A stretch of DNA of 64,000 nt from Sarocladium kiliense (Eukaryota > Ascomycota > Sordariomycetes > Hypocreales > Sarocladiaceae). Shown here one piece after another: positions 52,228 to 62,997 of the stretch. The DNA lies in contig JAUZTG010000029.1 in NCBI GenBank assembly GCA_030734395.1, positions 6,386,001-6,450,000 of the forward strand. Direction: 5' to 3'. Position numbers and translations under genes: made by a program. The notes below the pieces were generated by a model, which worked only from the letters and a program-made list of their open reading frames with translations, was not told where the DNA came from and ran no database searches. Numbering within the stretch: position 1 is the stretch's first letter; each line of letters opens with the position of its first letter.

Positions 52228-54428
52228 AGGAGTTGTTTCAAAGGGTAGAAGAAGAGGCCCTTGTTGGCAAGTGGGAGGCATATGTATCAACATTACGATA
52301 GCGGTTTTGGTATAGGAAGTGGACGTGGTGCTTCTTGTGTACAGACAAAGCGTGTGCGCGGGCGGAGAAGCTTGGTGGGTTTACGCAGGTGTTGTCATGA
52401 ATCTACGACTTTTCAGTTTTGCATTATTGTGTGTTTTGAAGCTGCTGATTGTGATGCCCCTTCAGAAAGTCTGGCGAACGGTCAAGAGCTGACAAGTCGA
52501 GGGTCAGCCGAGACGCGTGCGCCAAATCTGGAGACATGACCTGCCAAGAATGTTGTGCATGATATCAAAGACAGCAACATTCCTTACACTACCACTTACG
52601 AGACAATATGCTGATGTCTATTCTCGGAGAAGGTTTGTGATTGCGAGAAATTGAGGCTTCCACCCTGTGTAACAGGGTAGCCATGCACTCGAGTCTTGAC
52701 TCTCACACTCTGACCCCTATTAGTCCCGACCCTTCAGTTTCTTGCCGAAAATGATCCTGTCGTGAATATTCTACTTATTGTTCCAGCAGCGGATCTCCCA
52801 TTCACTTCGCTTGCATCTGTCAGGAAGCCAGAATAATCTCATGTTCTACTGGGTCAAGCAAGTCGGACACCCCTGCTCGTTACAGCCTGACCGGTATTGT
52901 GACCCCACCATTTCGATGCAATTCCCAGGTTCACGGCACCTCGGTATCTACAACGTCATTCGACGCCAGAATTAGGCTGCAGTGTCGAGAGCCCGGGTGG
53001 CAAGGCGCGTCTATCATCATCTCGCCAGTTACTGTTTCCTTTGTACAGGCCCTTGCCACTGAAGCGTGCCATTAGGACCCTCGACAACTGCGGAGCATCA
53101 GCTCATCAAAGTTGAGGCTTAGCCTTGACCGTGAAATCCCCATTGGTATTAGGAGAAGCCTCATGATGTCAGTCCCCTTTCAGGACTTTTCTACATGTGA
53201 GACCGTTACATGCAAAGTCAGCCTCCTAATGACCCTGCCCCGGGCAATTTTGGCTTTGCTGCGCCGCAGGGCATGGGGTCGCTCCAGTTGATCGACATTG
53301 TCGGTTCCTTTCGGATTCCTTCGTCTTCTGGGGATTTTGTCTGGTTGGTCGCGTGACTACGCAGGCCGCCTGGACGAATTGGGAAATCTATGTAATACGC
53401 ATCATTGTCTGTCATCAGTTGTGGTAGCATTGCGTCCCGGACTTCTCGTAAGGGACCGCGGGGTTTAGTCGCAACGCCAAAAGTCCGTTCGTTGGATTCG
53501 AGTGAAGCGCAGGAGTGACATGTGTTGAATGAGATTATTTCAGAGCTGTCATCGTGGTTCAGACTGGAAGCAGAGTTACATGTGCACTTACAACTCAGCA
53601 GGAGACAGAGCCCAGGAACATCTCGCCTGGGGCATCTGCAAGAGGCAGCTGCAAGCAACCTGGCATTTAATCTCTCTGGCAAGATTCCCCTGACGTCGGG
53701 TGTTGGGCAGATCTGCCGTGGCGAACATAGGACTTACTTAGTGACGCTGGGGGGGATCGTGGCAAGCGCGCTAAACCCCGTACTTCAACAAATAGACTTG
53801 CTCTCTGCAGCGGATCCCAGCCTAGGACTGTGTAAAAACAGCCTCGGGCCCCCTGGGTCTGACGTTTGCTCCAGGGTTCGAAGCGGAGTTCTTGGCGATC
53901 TCACGTAGTTTACAGAACAAAGACTGGAGTTGAGGCTGCGCTATAGGATTGCTTATATGACGTTCGATGGGCGATATGTTTCTACTTCTGGATGCAACAC
54001 TCGAGCTCTTTTCGTACTCACACGTGAAGGCCGGGGGTTTTGACCGGAGTGTTCCCTGACTTCTCGTAATATCATGCGTTTGGTGTTCATGCAGGGACCT
54101 TTGTCACATTGAGCCGGGATAAGGCTTCCCTTCAGGTGAGGCGGTGTCAGCTTCAATGAAATCCATACATGTTGAGACTACGTCACGGCCATGAAGATCA
54201 TGATCACCCATATGGCATCTTACCCATGGCGATGGCATCGTCTTCAAGAGAACGTACAGAGAGTTTTGCACACGTTGTAGTATAAAGAGCCGCCGTCGAA
54301 CCCTCACAATTCCATTCAAATCATCAATCAACATCTCAACACACCACGACGACCTCCAAACCATTTCCTTCACAGTATCACTTCTCTTTCAAAAGACTGC
54401 TCCCTTCGACCACCTTACTTTCAACAAC
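52228..54428. other. Intergenic upstream of small secreted protein 1
   Basis: 2.2 kb without a supported gene. Frames at 53218-53682 (minus) and 53522-53908 (plus) start at non-ATG codons and show no family features. A TATAAA box lies at 54281-54286. Confidence 0.45.
54281..54287 (+). promoter_or_regulatory. TATA box of small secreted protein 1
   Basis: TATAAAG lies 148 bp before the ATG at 54429, followed by an A/C-rich leader typical of highly expressed fungal genes. Confidence 0.6.
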
Positions 54429-55118
54429 ATGTATTTCTCCAACTCTTTCCTTGCTGTTGCCCTCCCGGCGCTGGCCGCCGCCCTCCCTGCAGGCAGCATC
54501 GAAGACCGCCAGTGTACAGGCTGCGCTCCTCCTCCGAAGGACCTTCCCCCATCTTACTGCCCAGTGATTGACTCCGAGGAGAACTTCACCGACCCTGAGT
54601 GGCAAGCTGGTGTCACATCCAGGAGCGGCAGCAGTACGTCTTGACCTTTCTTCACATGTCTACTCAAGTGGCTAACAACATTCACAGCCCTACAATTCTC
54701 ACAGACATACACGCAAGGCTCTAGCTGGACAGTCGGTGGTGGCCTCGGCCTTAGCTTCGAAAAGGTCATCGGCGGCTCAGCCAGTCTCACCGCTGAGGTC
54801 AGCGAATCCGTCGAAGTCTCCGTCATGGTCGGCTCTGAGACGGAGTGCCCCGACGGCGGTGGCTTCTCATGCGGCCTCCTAATCTACCCCGGCATGAAGC
54901 GTGTCAAGGGCCATATGGAGCAGATTGGCCCGACTGAGTCTTGCGATATGGGTATTCATGGACAGGAGGGTGACTGGGAGATGGTTGTGCCGAGGAAGGA
55001 TAAGTCGAACAATGGTGTTTACACTACTGATCTTTGCACTTGCGGAAACCTGGATGGTAAGGATGATAATGGTCATCCTGAGAAGGTCTGCCCTGAGGAG
55101 TGTGTTGTTCCTGAGTAG
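54429..55118 (+). CDS. Small secreted cysteine-containing protein 1, function unknown
   Basis: Two exons (54429-54633, 54688-55118) give 211 aa. A signal peptide (about residues 1-19) is followed by a Cys-rich N-terminal stretch (CTGCAPPPKDLPPSYC). The middle is Gly/Ser/Thr-rich and beta-prone (SSWTVGGGLGLSFEKVIGGS, SLTAEVSESVEVSV). A Cys-rich C-terminal half follows (ETECPDGGGFSC, DLCTCGNLDGKDD, KVCPEECVVPE). Twelve or so cysteines in a short secreted protein suggest disulfide stabilisation outside the cell. I recognise no named family with confidence. A strong TATA box and long A/C-rich leader point to regulated, high expression. Possible roles include effector, self-defence or wall protein; none is shown by the sequence. 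Confidence 0.8.
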
Positions 55119-56299
55119 AGGTTGAGCTTCCTCAGGGACATGCGCTGCTGTTGGACTGGGTCCATTGAGCGCGATGTACATCATAGTTTTTCGTTTGTCA
55201 TTTGGCGATGCGGGCTGGGAACCTGTTTGGTTGGTTATTTTGTGTAGAGCGACTTGTATTCTATCTCATCATTCCACAAATTCTGGACTTTTGCACAGCC
55301 CGGCATAGGACCTTTGCTTGTTAATGGGTGACATGCTGTCTCTAGCTGACCTGTGATGAAAGAGAATGAAATCTCGTTCTGCAATATAGTGCGACAGCCA
55401 GCGCTTGCAGAGTCCTGTAGTATCTGCGAAATGTGATCCCACTAAGGTAATCTAGGCACCAAGATCCTTCCACCCCCACGCAGCAATGCTCCTTTGGACG
55501 CCGCTTCAAGACGGACATCTCATGCGCACGTTGCACGACCCATTAACGTAACTTCCTCGAAGACCTTTCGCGGTGCAACGTAATGTGCACAAGGCTGAAA
55601 GCTAGGGGATCAGATGAGTAGCTCGTGGTCGCTGACTGAGAGAGCTGCAGCCTTGGCACACGGGAAGGGCCGCAAGTCTATAAAAATAGAGCATGGGAAT
55701 CTGAAAGGGTGTTGCTGACTCGGCTAAGAACACACAGCCTCTATGACAGTATTCTCCCTAGGTTGCACGGAAATGGCTATGCGACCTGCTTAGATAGGTA
55801 ATTGCTGAACACCCATCTTTATGTCTGGCGGCCATTCCCCCACGTGCCAAGACGAACATGGGGATGCTTTTGGCAGCCGTTCTCAGCTGCTTGGATCTTG
55901 GGTGTCTAAGCGAGCAGTTATCCAGTCAAGTCACATGTTCCTCTCACACAGTCTCGATGTGCAAGGCACGGATCAGGACGCAAGTCCTGACTTGGGGGCC
56001 GACATAGCCTTCTTCGCTTGACAGTCATGGTGAAGTCGTTCAGCGGTGTTGCGACTGTAAAAATAGAGTGCGATCGAGTCATGATACTTGGGGTCTATAG
56101 ACCTTTGTTTCCTAGAGGAGAGAGAGGCTTCCATGAAGTCCTTGAGGGTTCGATGTGTATATATACTGTCCGGGCTCTTCGAATGAGATTGGGCTTGATC
56201 ATCGCATCCTCTCAAACTTTAGAATCGCTTTCGTCTTCCCTTTGTTCTGAAGTTGTGTACTACTACATTTCCTTGCGTCTTCGGTTTTTCATTTTCACC
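55119..56299. other. Intergenic between small secreted proteins 1 and 2
   Basis: 1.2 kb, no supported gene. A TATATATA run at 56158-56165 lies about 140 bp before the next ATG. Confidence 0.45.
56158..56165 (+). promoter_or_regulatory. TATA-like element of small secreted protein 2
   Basis: TATATATA lies about 135-142 bp upstream of ATG 56300, similar spacing to the TATA box of small secreted protein 1. Confidence 0.45.
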
Positions 56300-56886
56300 A
56301 TGTTTGCTCTTCGAGTTTTCGTCCTGGCTGCCGCTTTCTTCCTAGCTACGCCTGTTGTCGCTGACCTTCGGTTTAACGTCACCGCAGTCGGCGCACAGCA
56401 TGGCAAATCTACAATCGAATGCTGGGAAGTCAAGACCTCCTTCGACATTTCTGAGGATACAGCCACGAGGGGAAGCAGCGTCGCTCAACTCGGCGACGTG
56501 TCCAGCATATCTCTATCGTACGCCTGGCCTGGAGACGAGCCAGAAGCTCACAATGCGCCCGCAAACCAGTAAGTCAATAGCATACCTAGCACCAGGTTCC
56601 GATTCAAGGAAACTAATTCTTGTTGCGCAGATGGGTCGTCTTACTCAAGGGCATGGCAGAGATCTACCTGCCGCACGACGAGTCTCAAAGCGTGTTCATC
56701 TCAGGCGGAGAGTTCGGCTTGCTCTTTGCAGCGGATACAGCGGACGTCAGCTGCTGTGGACACGGTTCGAAGTTCCTGGGCAGTGAGGAGATTGTCTATC
56801 TACAAATTCCGACGTATGAGATTCCGGAGCATAAGAGGCTGCATATGGGCGCTTGCAGGGATGAAGAGTTGACAGGCTGGAGGTGA
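56300..56886 (+). CDS. Small secreted protein 2, function unknown
   Basis: Two exons (56300-56568, 56631-56886) give 174 aa. The signal peptide is residues 1-21 (MFALRVFVLAAAFFLATPVVA). The mature protein begins DLRFNVTAVGAQHG, with one N-glycosylation sequon, a single Cys in the first half, a Cys-Cys pair (ADTADVSCCGHGS), and one more Cys near the end. In-frame codons upstream of 56300 exist but only this ATG begins a signal peptide. FNVTAVGAQHGKSTIECWEV and WVVLLKGMAEIYLPHD resemble conserved secreted hypothetical proteins of plant-associated ascomycetes, judged by memory only. Its neighbour on the left is another small secreted protein in the same orientation. Confidence 0.78.
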
Positions 56887-57743
56887 GACGAGTCTTGTGA
56901 GACCTTCTTCACGGAACGAATGGAAACCTATTCATGAGGTTGTAATCTTGAGTCTAAATTCGGAGGGTTCTCTGCTTGCGAACTATCTCAATGAGGTGGT
57001 GAAGGATGGTTGGGCGCATAGATGACGTTCTTGAGGTGTCCTTCTTATTGGCGATGGCAAGGGTTCTGTACCCAGACACACATGTACGATAGAGGCGGTC
57101 ATTCGATCATGAGGATGGGTACTGTCTGTGTTTATTTACCGTGGCGCTTGTCGGAACCATTCCTGGCTGTTCTAGAATGCCTCCAGTTGTCTCTAATAGG
57201 CAGCGCATTCGAGCTTCGCAGTGCCATCCCCTGTCACATGAAGCCACGAACCCACTGTGGTAGGCGACGTCATCGCCAAAAAACTATCGCCAACCGACCT
57301 AAAATGCAATGAGTCGCACCCTCACCACCATCCGTGCCATCCATCTCCACCGCATGCTCGGAGGGTTTAGCCTCATGCTAAAGATCCCATTCGCTTCCAC
57401 GGTCCACGGCCCACGGCCGATACCTCTCCACGTGCCTGTCGGAGCATCCAGATCCCGACGAAATGCACCTGTCAAGAGTTGCGCCCACTCGCAACCCAGA
57501 CCTATCCGGTAATGTCGCCGCCGCAGGCAGTGCACCCCTAAAAAAATGGATGCCGAGGCTCGTAGATCGATGATGGGGGTCCGCCCCAGCATTTTACCTA
57601 CGTGCGTAGCGTAGGTAGGTAGTCTGTATCGAAGCTAGATGATCGAAGGAGCAGTCAAAAACAAATAAACCGTATCGCCCAATCTTGTCCGGTTTCACAC
57701 TCTCTTCATCTTCAAAAGTCCATATTCATCACAAACCGCAATC
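56887..57743. other. Intergenic upstream of the glutathione S-transferase
   Basis: 0.86 kb, no gene supported. The inverted repeat at 57596-57616 lies 128 bp before the GST start. Confidence 0.45.
57596..57616. promoter_or_regulatory. Inverted repeat ACCTACG-N7-CGTAGGT upstream of GST
   Basis: The 7-bp arms are perfect (57596-57602 and 57610-57616). The right arm runs into GTAGGTAGGTAG, a short GTAG tandem. Position just upstream of the GST leader suggests a regulator site or a weak hairpin. Confidence 0.35.
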
Positions 57744-58637
57744 ATGGCCAGCGAGGAAGCCAAAGTCACCCTCTACTGGTTCGCAAGCTTCCTCCCTGCC
57801 TTACCCTAAACAAACATCGTCACTGACAATCCCCATCGCAGGCTCGAGAAGAGTCGCGCCGACCGCGTCATCTGGCTCCTAGAGGAACTCAAGGTCCCCT
57901 ACGATGTCGAGCTCTTCAAGCGCACTCCCGGCTTCCTTGCGCCTCCCGAGCTCGAGAAGATCCACCCTCTGGGCAAGTCACCCGTCGTCAGCGTGACGCC
58001 ACCTGGTGCAGATGCGAAGCCTATTCTTCTAGCCGAGAGTGGATTCATCTCAAGTTACCTATGCGATCATTTCCCCGAGGGGAAGAGGCTGGTGCCGAAG
58101 AAGTGGAAGGAGGGGATGGAGGGCGAGTTTGGGGGTGAGACTGAGGAGTGGTTGCGGTACGAGTATCTGATGCATTATGCTGAGGGATCGCTGATGCCAC
58201 CATTGGTCATGAGTCTGGTCTTTATCAGTAAGTCGCCCTTGTCCTCAATATCCGTCACACACGCGACTGACAATTCCCTACCTCTAGAGATGAAGGCTGG
58301 CGCACCGTTTTTCGTGCGGCCCCTGGTCAACATGATCGCCGACCGCGTCATGTCCATCTTCGTCATCCCCACGCTCAGAAAGCACCTCAATTTCCTCGAA
58401 CAGCAACTGTCAACATCAGCCGGTGACTACCTCTGCGGCAAGGACCTCACAGCGGCAGATATTCTCGTGAGCTATGGCGTCATTGCATTTGACCCGCGCG
58501 TGGACAGCTTCATGACGTTCGAGGAGGGTAGCTGGAGAGCGGCGTACCCGAAGACGGCTGCTTACGTTGATAAGCTGAAGAACGAAGAGGGATACAAGAA
58601 GACGCAGGAGAAGGTTAAGGAGATCGAAGGCAAGTAG
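57744..58637 (+). CDS. Glutathione S-transferase, Gtt1-like
   Basis: Three exons (57744-57778, 57842-58227, 58288-58637) give 256 aa. The N-terminal thioredoxin-like domain reads VTLYWLEKSRADRVIWLLEE, then LEKIHPLGKSPVV and ILLAESGFISSYL, where Glu-Ser binds the glutathione gamma-glutamyl group. The helical C-domain contains YAEGSLMPPLVMSLVF and DYLCGKDLTAADILVSYGV. The residue pattern (W-L-E-K-S-R-A, H-P-L-G-K-S-P, A-E-G-S-L-P-P) matches the yeast Gtt1 group, which is ER-associated and detoxifies electrophiles and peroxides. It is complete and intact, in the same direction as its neighbours. No cluster partner was seen. Confidence 0.9.
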
Positions 58638-59171
58638 ACTCAAGCCGCTGCCTTGTGTTTGGTACATAGGTGTTGACCATCAGCAGCTTCCGGGAACTCC
58701 AAGCTGTGAGACCATTAGACATTTTATTCTAGTATTAGCTTCTCACTTTTGATTCCCAATGATAAGACGCTACTCGTTCTCTTTTTCGTGTTTGAGAGCC
58801 TTCGCTGGGAGGCCGACCCAGGATGAGATGAGGAGAATAGGACAACCACAGAAAGCCCCCGCCATAGCCGCCTAGTCACCCAGCCAGTTGGCAAAGGACA
58901 TGCTTATGATATAATTTACAATCCAACTTTCAACTCAATACAAGATTTCCCACTCTCCTGCGATTCTCTGTGCACGATCCAGCTCAGCGACCTGTCGCGC
59001 TTCTTATTGGCTCAGCAGCCCCTGGCGGCGAAGAGACCCACCTAAATTTCAACGACCAGCTTCATCCAAAAAGCTGGGGGATCCTGAAGCTACATCATAC
59101 AAACTCACGTGCCCTACCTCGCCGCATCACGCTCCTTTCTTGCCTTCGCGGCTGTGCTGCTCCATGGCAAA
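58638..59171. other. Intergenic between GST and PPR gene
   Basis: 534 bp holding the GST 3' flank and the PPR promoter; nothing further was recognised. Confidence 0.4.
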
Positions 59172-61760
59172 ATGATTGCCACGCGGCCAGTCTGTGTGAG
59201 GTGCGCCTCTAGGCTGAGTGCTGTCCCACTCTCCCCCGTCGCTGCCAGCAGATCTCATCCTCGTCTCATCGCCTCCTACTCAACAGCCGCTGATGTCGTC
59301 GACGAGCTGCCCATCCGGCGGAGAGAAGCCAAGCCAGACGCTACTAGACGTCGCAAACGGCCTGGCAATGCCGCCACACAGGAGTCGATGGACCATGCGG
59401 TCTCTCTCTTCAACGATGTCATCAACGCCACAGCAAGGACTACTACTACGGCTGAGAAGTCGTTAGCAGACTGGGAGGTCGCTGGGAAGTTGAAGGTCAT
59501 GCAAGAGAGTCAGAACTCGTACCCTCCAGAAGAGAGATTACACGCCTTCCAGAAGGAAATCGCGCCATACTTTGATGCCTTGCACGGCCCAGCACCCAAA
59601 CATATTTTCACGTCCGCCATCACCTACCTCGGCCATATCACATCCGAAGTCACCCGGAAAGGCCTCCTCGGATTCAGTATCGAGATCTCGGAGGTGCTCT
59701 CCAGAATCGGAAGCTGGGACATGGGCCCGAGAAACGCGCTCGTGCTCAACCTCTGCCATATCCTCATCAGCAGCAAAGACCCGGCTGCGGATCAGTCCAG
59801 CGCTCAGGCTTTGGTGGAGCTAATCGATATGTGGAAACATATCTCCCAGCTGGGGAGGGCCAGTCAGTTTGGGCAGCCGTTGGCTTTCACATTGCCGAAT
59901 ACGGAGGAGATCCATAAGAATGTGGACGACGAATTGAATGAACACGTTCGAGAGCACTTGCACAAGAAGGGCCGCAAGAAACTTGCTCCTAGTCAACTTC
60001 GACCCGCTCAGGCTCTCTCATCACTCTTCCTCACAGGCTCACCCGCGACCGCCTCAAGGGCTGTCCCTGGGCTCTTGGCCACAACAGTTGTATTTTGGGA
60101 TCGCAGAATCGTCGGACCAAGGGTTCCACCAGAAGCGCAGCCACTCCTCAAGGCAATCGCGACAGTTCTCACCAAAGTCGAGGTCTCAACTGCAGACGTT
60201 GCAAAATTATTCTCTCCAGACTTTGTGCGTATACCCAGGGAAAAGCTGACGAGGCTCCATTTCTACGTCAAGGGACAATGGACCCAGGTTGTTGAGGCAC
60301 TACTTGTAACCGAAGACAAGACCTGGGGCGATACAATTTTGCCGACAGCATCTCGCTCTGGTGGCTCGTACCTAGCGTCGTTCCACAAGAAGTTCCGCCA
60401 AGCTTCCAAAGCCCGCAACTTGACCGTCGTAAAGGAGCTGTGGGAGGACTTCAAGAAGAGGATCGAGGGGAACGAGGAGCTTCATGACCAGCTACGCGAA
60501 GATGCTGAGTTTATGGACTTTTGCGTCTATGTGTGGTGCAGTCTGCGGCACAATCAGTATCTTCAGGAGACGGTGGACCTAATGAACAGCATGGACATGG
60601 AGCCGACGGTCAAGTCCTACACAGCTATGATGCATGGGTGGAAGACAGCCAAGGATATCGGCAAAATCGACGCGCTTTGGAAGATGCTGATGCAATCAGA
60701 AGTCCAACTGGACTCATTCATCTGGGCCGAGCGCGTTTCCGCATACATTGCAACCGGCAAACCCCAGCGAGCAGTTGAGGCCCTCGGCGACATGATGCGC
60801 CTCTGGAAAGCCGCCGTGGCTGCTGGACAAGAACACAAAGCTGTCAAACCCACCATTGAAGTCATCAACGCCGCGCTCAAAGAACTCCTCCGACTCGACA
60901 AGAAAGCCGCCCATGAGGTCCTCCGATGGGCCAGCACCGAACAAATCCACCCCGACATCGTCACCTACAACATCCTCCTCCGCGAAGCCTTCCGCAGCGG
61001 CTCTCGCGACAGCGTCCCCGGCATTCTCGCCGCCATGCGCGAACAGTCCATCGACCCAGACTCCGCCTCCTTCACCATCATCCTCGAAGAAGTTCTCAGC
61101 ACAATGTCTCACTCCTCCGCCAACGAACAAGTCCGAGCCGTCCATAGAGTCCTCGACGACATGATCGCAGCAGGCATCAAACCCAACCAAGAAACCTACG
61201 GGAAAATGCTCCACGCTATCGCCTCCCTCCGCGACGGCGGTTCCGACGAAGCCATCCAAGCCGTCCTGGACCACGCTCGCAAGAAAGCCGTCCCCATCAC
61301 CCCGCACATGGTCACCATCCTCATCGAACGCATCCTCGCCCAAGAACACCCCTCCATGACCGCCATCGAAGCCCTCCTCACCGAACACAACCTCCACCGC
61401 CGAACCTCCGGCGACCAAACCCTCTGGGAGCGCGTCATGACCGGCTACGCCATAACCAACAACATCCCCTCCGCCATGACCATCTTTAACGACCTCCAGA
61501 ACGACGGCAGACCAGTAACGTCTCTCTCGTGTCTGAAGGATCTGCTGCAGGCATTGCTGGAGAATGGGGAGAAGAAGGACGCCAAGTGGGTGGTGGAGTG
61601 TACGTTGAGGAATAAGTTGAGGAGCAGGGAGGATCTGACGGGAAATGAGAGGTACTGGAAGCATAGGTTTTGGTTTTTGGCGCAGGGGAGGGGGCTGTTG
61701 GAGGGGTTGGACTTGCCGCCGGATCTGGGGCTTACGCTGGGGATGGAGCGGGAGATGTGA
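59172..61760 (+). CDS. Mitochondrial pentatricopeptide-repeat (PPR) protein
   Basis: A single exon of 862 aa from ATG 59172; the frame is open upstream to a GTG at 59109, but 59172 begins a fine mitochondrial presequence (MIATRPVCVRCASRLSAVPL, no acidic residues until about 45). The body is helical. PPR motifs become readable from about residue 475: EPTVKSYTAMMHGWKTAKD, LDSFIWAERVSAYIATGKPQ, HPDIVTYNILLREAFRSGS, DPDSASFTIILEEVL, KPNQETYGKMLHAIASL, TPHMVTILIERIL. Such proteins bind specific organellar RNAs and control their stability or translation; the fungal Cya5 group acts on COX1 mRNA. Which RNA this one serves is unknown. It converges with the Mis12 gene, about 180 bp end to end. Confidence 0.88.
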   Translation: MIATRPVCVRCASRLSAVPLSPVAASRSHPRLIASYSTAADVVDELPIRRREAKPDATRRRKRPGNAATQESMDHAVSLFNDVINATARTTTTAEKSLADWEVAGKLKVMQESQNSYPPEERLHAFQKEIAPYFDALHGPAPKHIFTSAITYLGHITSEVTRKGLLGFSIEISEVLSRIGSWDMGPRNALVLNLCHILISSKDPAADQSSAQALVELIDMWKHISQLGRASQFGQPLAFTLPNTEEIHKNVDDELNEHVREHLHKKGRKKLAPSQLRPAQALSSLFLTGSPATASRAVPGLLATTVVFWDRRIVGPRVPPEAQPLLKAIATVLTKVEVSTADVAKLFSPDFVRIPREKLTRLHFYVKGQWTQVVEALLVTEDKTWGDTILPTASRSGGSYLASFHKKFRQASKARNLTVVKELWEDFKKRIEGNEELHDQLREDAEFMDFCVYVWCSLRHNQYLQETVDLMNSMDMEPTVKSYTAMMHGWKTAKDIGKIDALWKMLMQSEVQLDSFIWAERVSAYIATGKPQRAVEALGDMMRLWKAAVAAGQEHKAVKPTIEVINAALKELLRLDKKAAHEVLRWASTEQIHPDIVTYNILLREAFRSGSRDSVPGILAAMREQSIDPDSASFTIILEEVLSTMSHSSANEQVRAVHRVLDDMIAAGIKPNQETYGKMLHAIASLRDGGSDEAIQAVLDHARKKAVPITPHMVTILIERILAQEHPSMTAIEALLTEHNLHRRTSGDQTLWERVMTGYAITNNIPSAMTIFNDLQNDGRPVTSLSCLKDLLQALLENGEKKDAKWVVECTLRNKLRSREDLTGNERYWKHRFWFLAQGRGLLEGLDLPPDLGLTLGMEREM

Positions 61761-61937
61761 TGCGTGTACAGTGTATGAGTTGGTTATAGTCATTGTATAG
61801 TATGTAGATATAGAATTTCAAGAGGGCATACAGCAGGCCCTCGTGTCATATCTCGTCAAACTCCTATCCTGGTCCGTAACGCCCGTTGTAGATATCCCCA
61901 AGAACCAAACAAGCCCGAGTAACAGAATGCTGCCAGC

Positions 61938-62997
61938 TCATGAGGAACCATCCTCTCCATCGTTGTCCCCTTGCTGGCCTTTCGGACCACTCCCCAATAT
62001 CGTGACAACCCTCTCCAACCCCTCGACCTCCTCCCTGCCAACCCCCCTCCCCTCTCCCCTCCATTCCCCATCCCTCACCTCTCCCTGCTCTCCCAAATCC
62101 AACCCGCCATGACTCTCCAAATACTTCCTCGACGCGCCCTCCACGTACTGAACCCTCTCCCTCCTCCAGGACCTCGAAGCACTACCATCACCTGTCTCTT
62201 CCTTCTCAGCCGGTTCGAGATCTGGCAAGATGGTTCGGAGGGAGGTGGAGAGGGCGCGGAGAGCTTGGAGTTGGGAGAGGGTGAATTCTGTGGTTGTGGC
62301 GATGGGGTTGTTTGTGCCGCCTTCTTCTAGGCTGCCTTTGTTTTGGAGGAAGCCGAAGGGCGTGGGAGATTGTGTTGAGGGGTCTTCTTCTGCTTTGACG
62401 CTTTCGGACGATGATGCTGGGTCTTTGACGCCGAGTGCACGACGGAGTTGTCGGAGAAGAACGTCGTTCCTTGCCCGTTCCTTCTCAAGCGCAACATGCA
62501 GTCTCTGGCTGGCATGCACCCGTCTCCTGAGCGCATTCACCGACTCCTCCTCCTTCCCCTCCTCCCCAGCCTGGGCAACAGCCCGATCAAAATCCAACCC
62601 TTCATAATGCCCCAACCTCATGTACGGCTGATCCTCCTCCTTCACCGTCAAGATATTTCGCATCGCATACAATTCGAAGAGATCAAAGTTCTTGTCAATC
62701 GAGGCATTGAGAAGCGTCTCTAGCTGGTGCGTGCCGTTTTCGATCTCGAGCTTCGCGGCTTCGGGGTTGGGGAAGCCGAGGTTTGAGGGTGGGATTGAGA
62801 GGAGGAGACGTTCGACTGAGTCGAGGGCGCGGTCGGCGAGGACATTGACTGTGTTGATGATGTCGTCAAGCAGTGACTGGGGGTGTCAGAGGGGAATGAA
62901 GAGGCATTGAAAGGGGATGTGCTTGGATAGAACTTACGACTGGAGGATAGCTGAAGTGCTCGGTGAGCAGCTCGTAGTCGGAGGATGTGGCGGCCAT
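61938..62997 (-). CDS. MTW1: Kinetochore protein Mis12/Mtw1
   Basis: Two exons (62997-62938, 62876-61938) give 332 aa; the intron is 61 nt, GT..AG. Characteristic Mis12 text begins at once: YELLTEHFSYPPV, then SLLDDIINTVNVLADRAL, and HQLETLLNASIDKNFDLFEL followed by YAMRNILTV and HYEGLDFDRA. A coiled-coil stretch (RVHASQRLHVALEKERARND) follows. The Ser/Gly/Glu-rich C-terminal part is less conserved. The protein is a core subunit of the Mis12/MIND complex that joins the inner kinetochore to Ndc80, and is essential for chromosome segregation. The gene is intact and conserved, marking this end of the window as stable core genome. Confidence 0.92.

Noticed and set aside
53218..53908. Overlapping frames on both strands in the lectin/secreted-protein gap
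   Set aside because: Both start at non-ATG codons, neither shows family features, and they overlap each other.
60714..61793. 359-codon minus-strand frame
   Set aside because: It is the antisense of the PPR gene, created by its GC-biased codon use.
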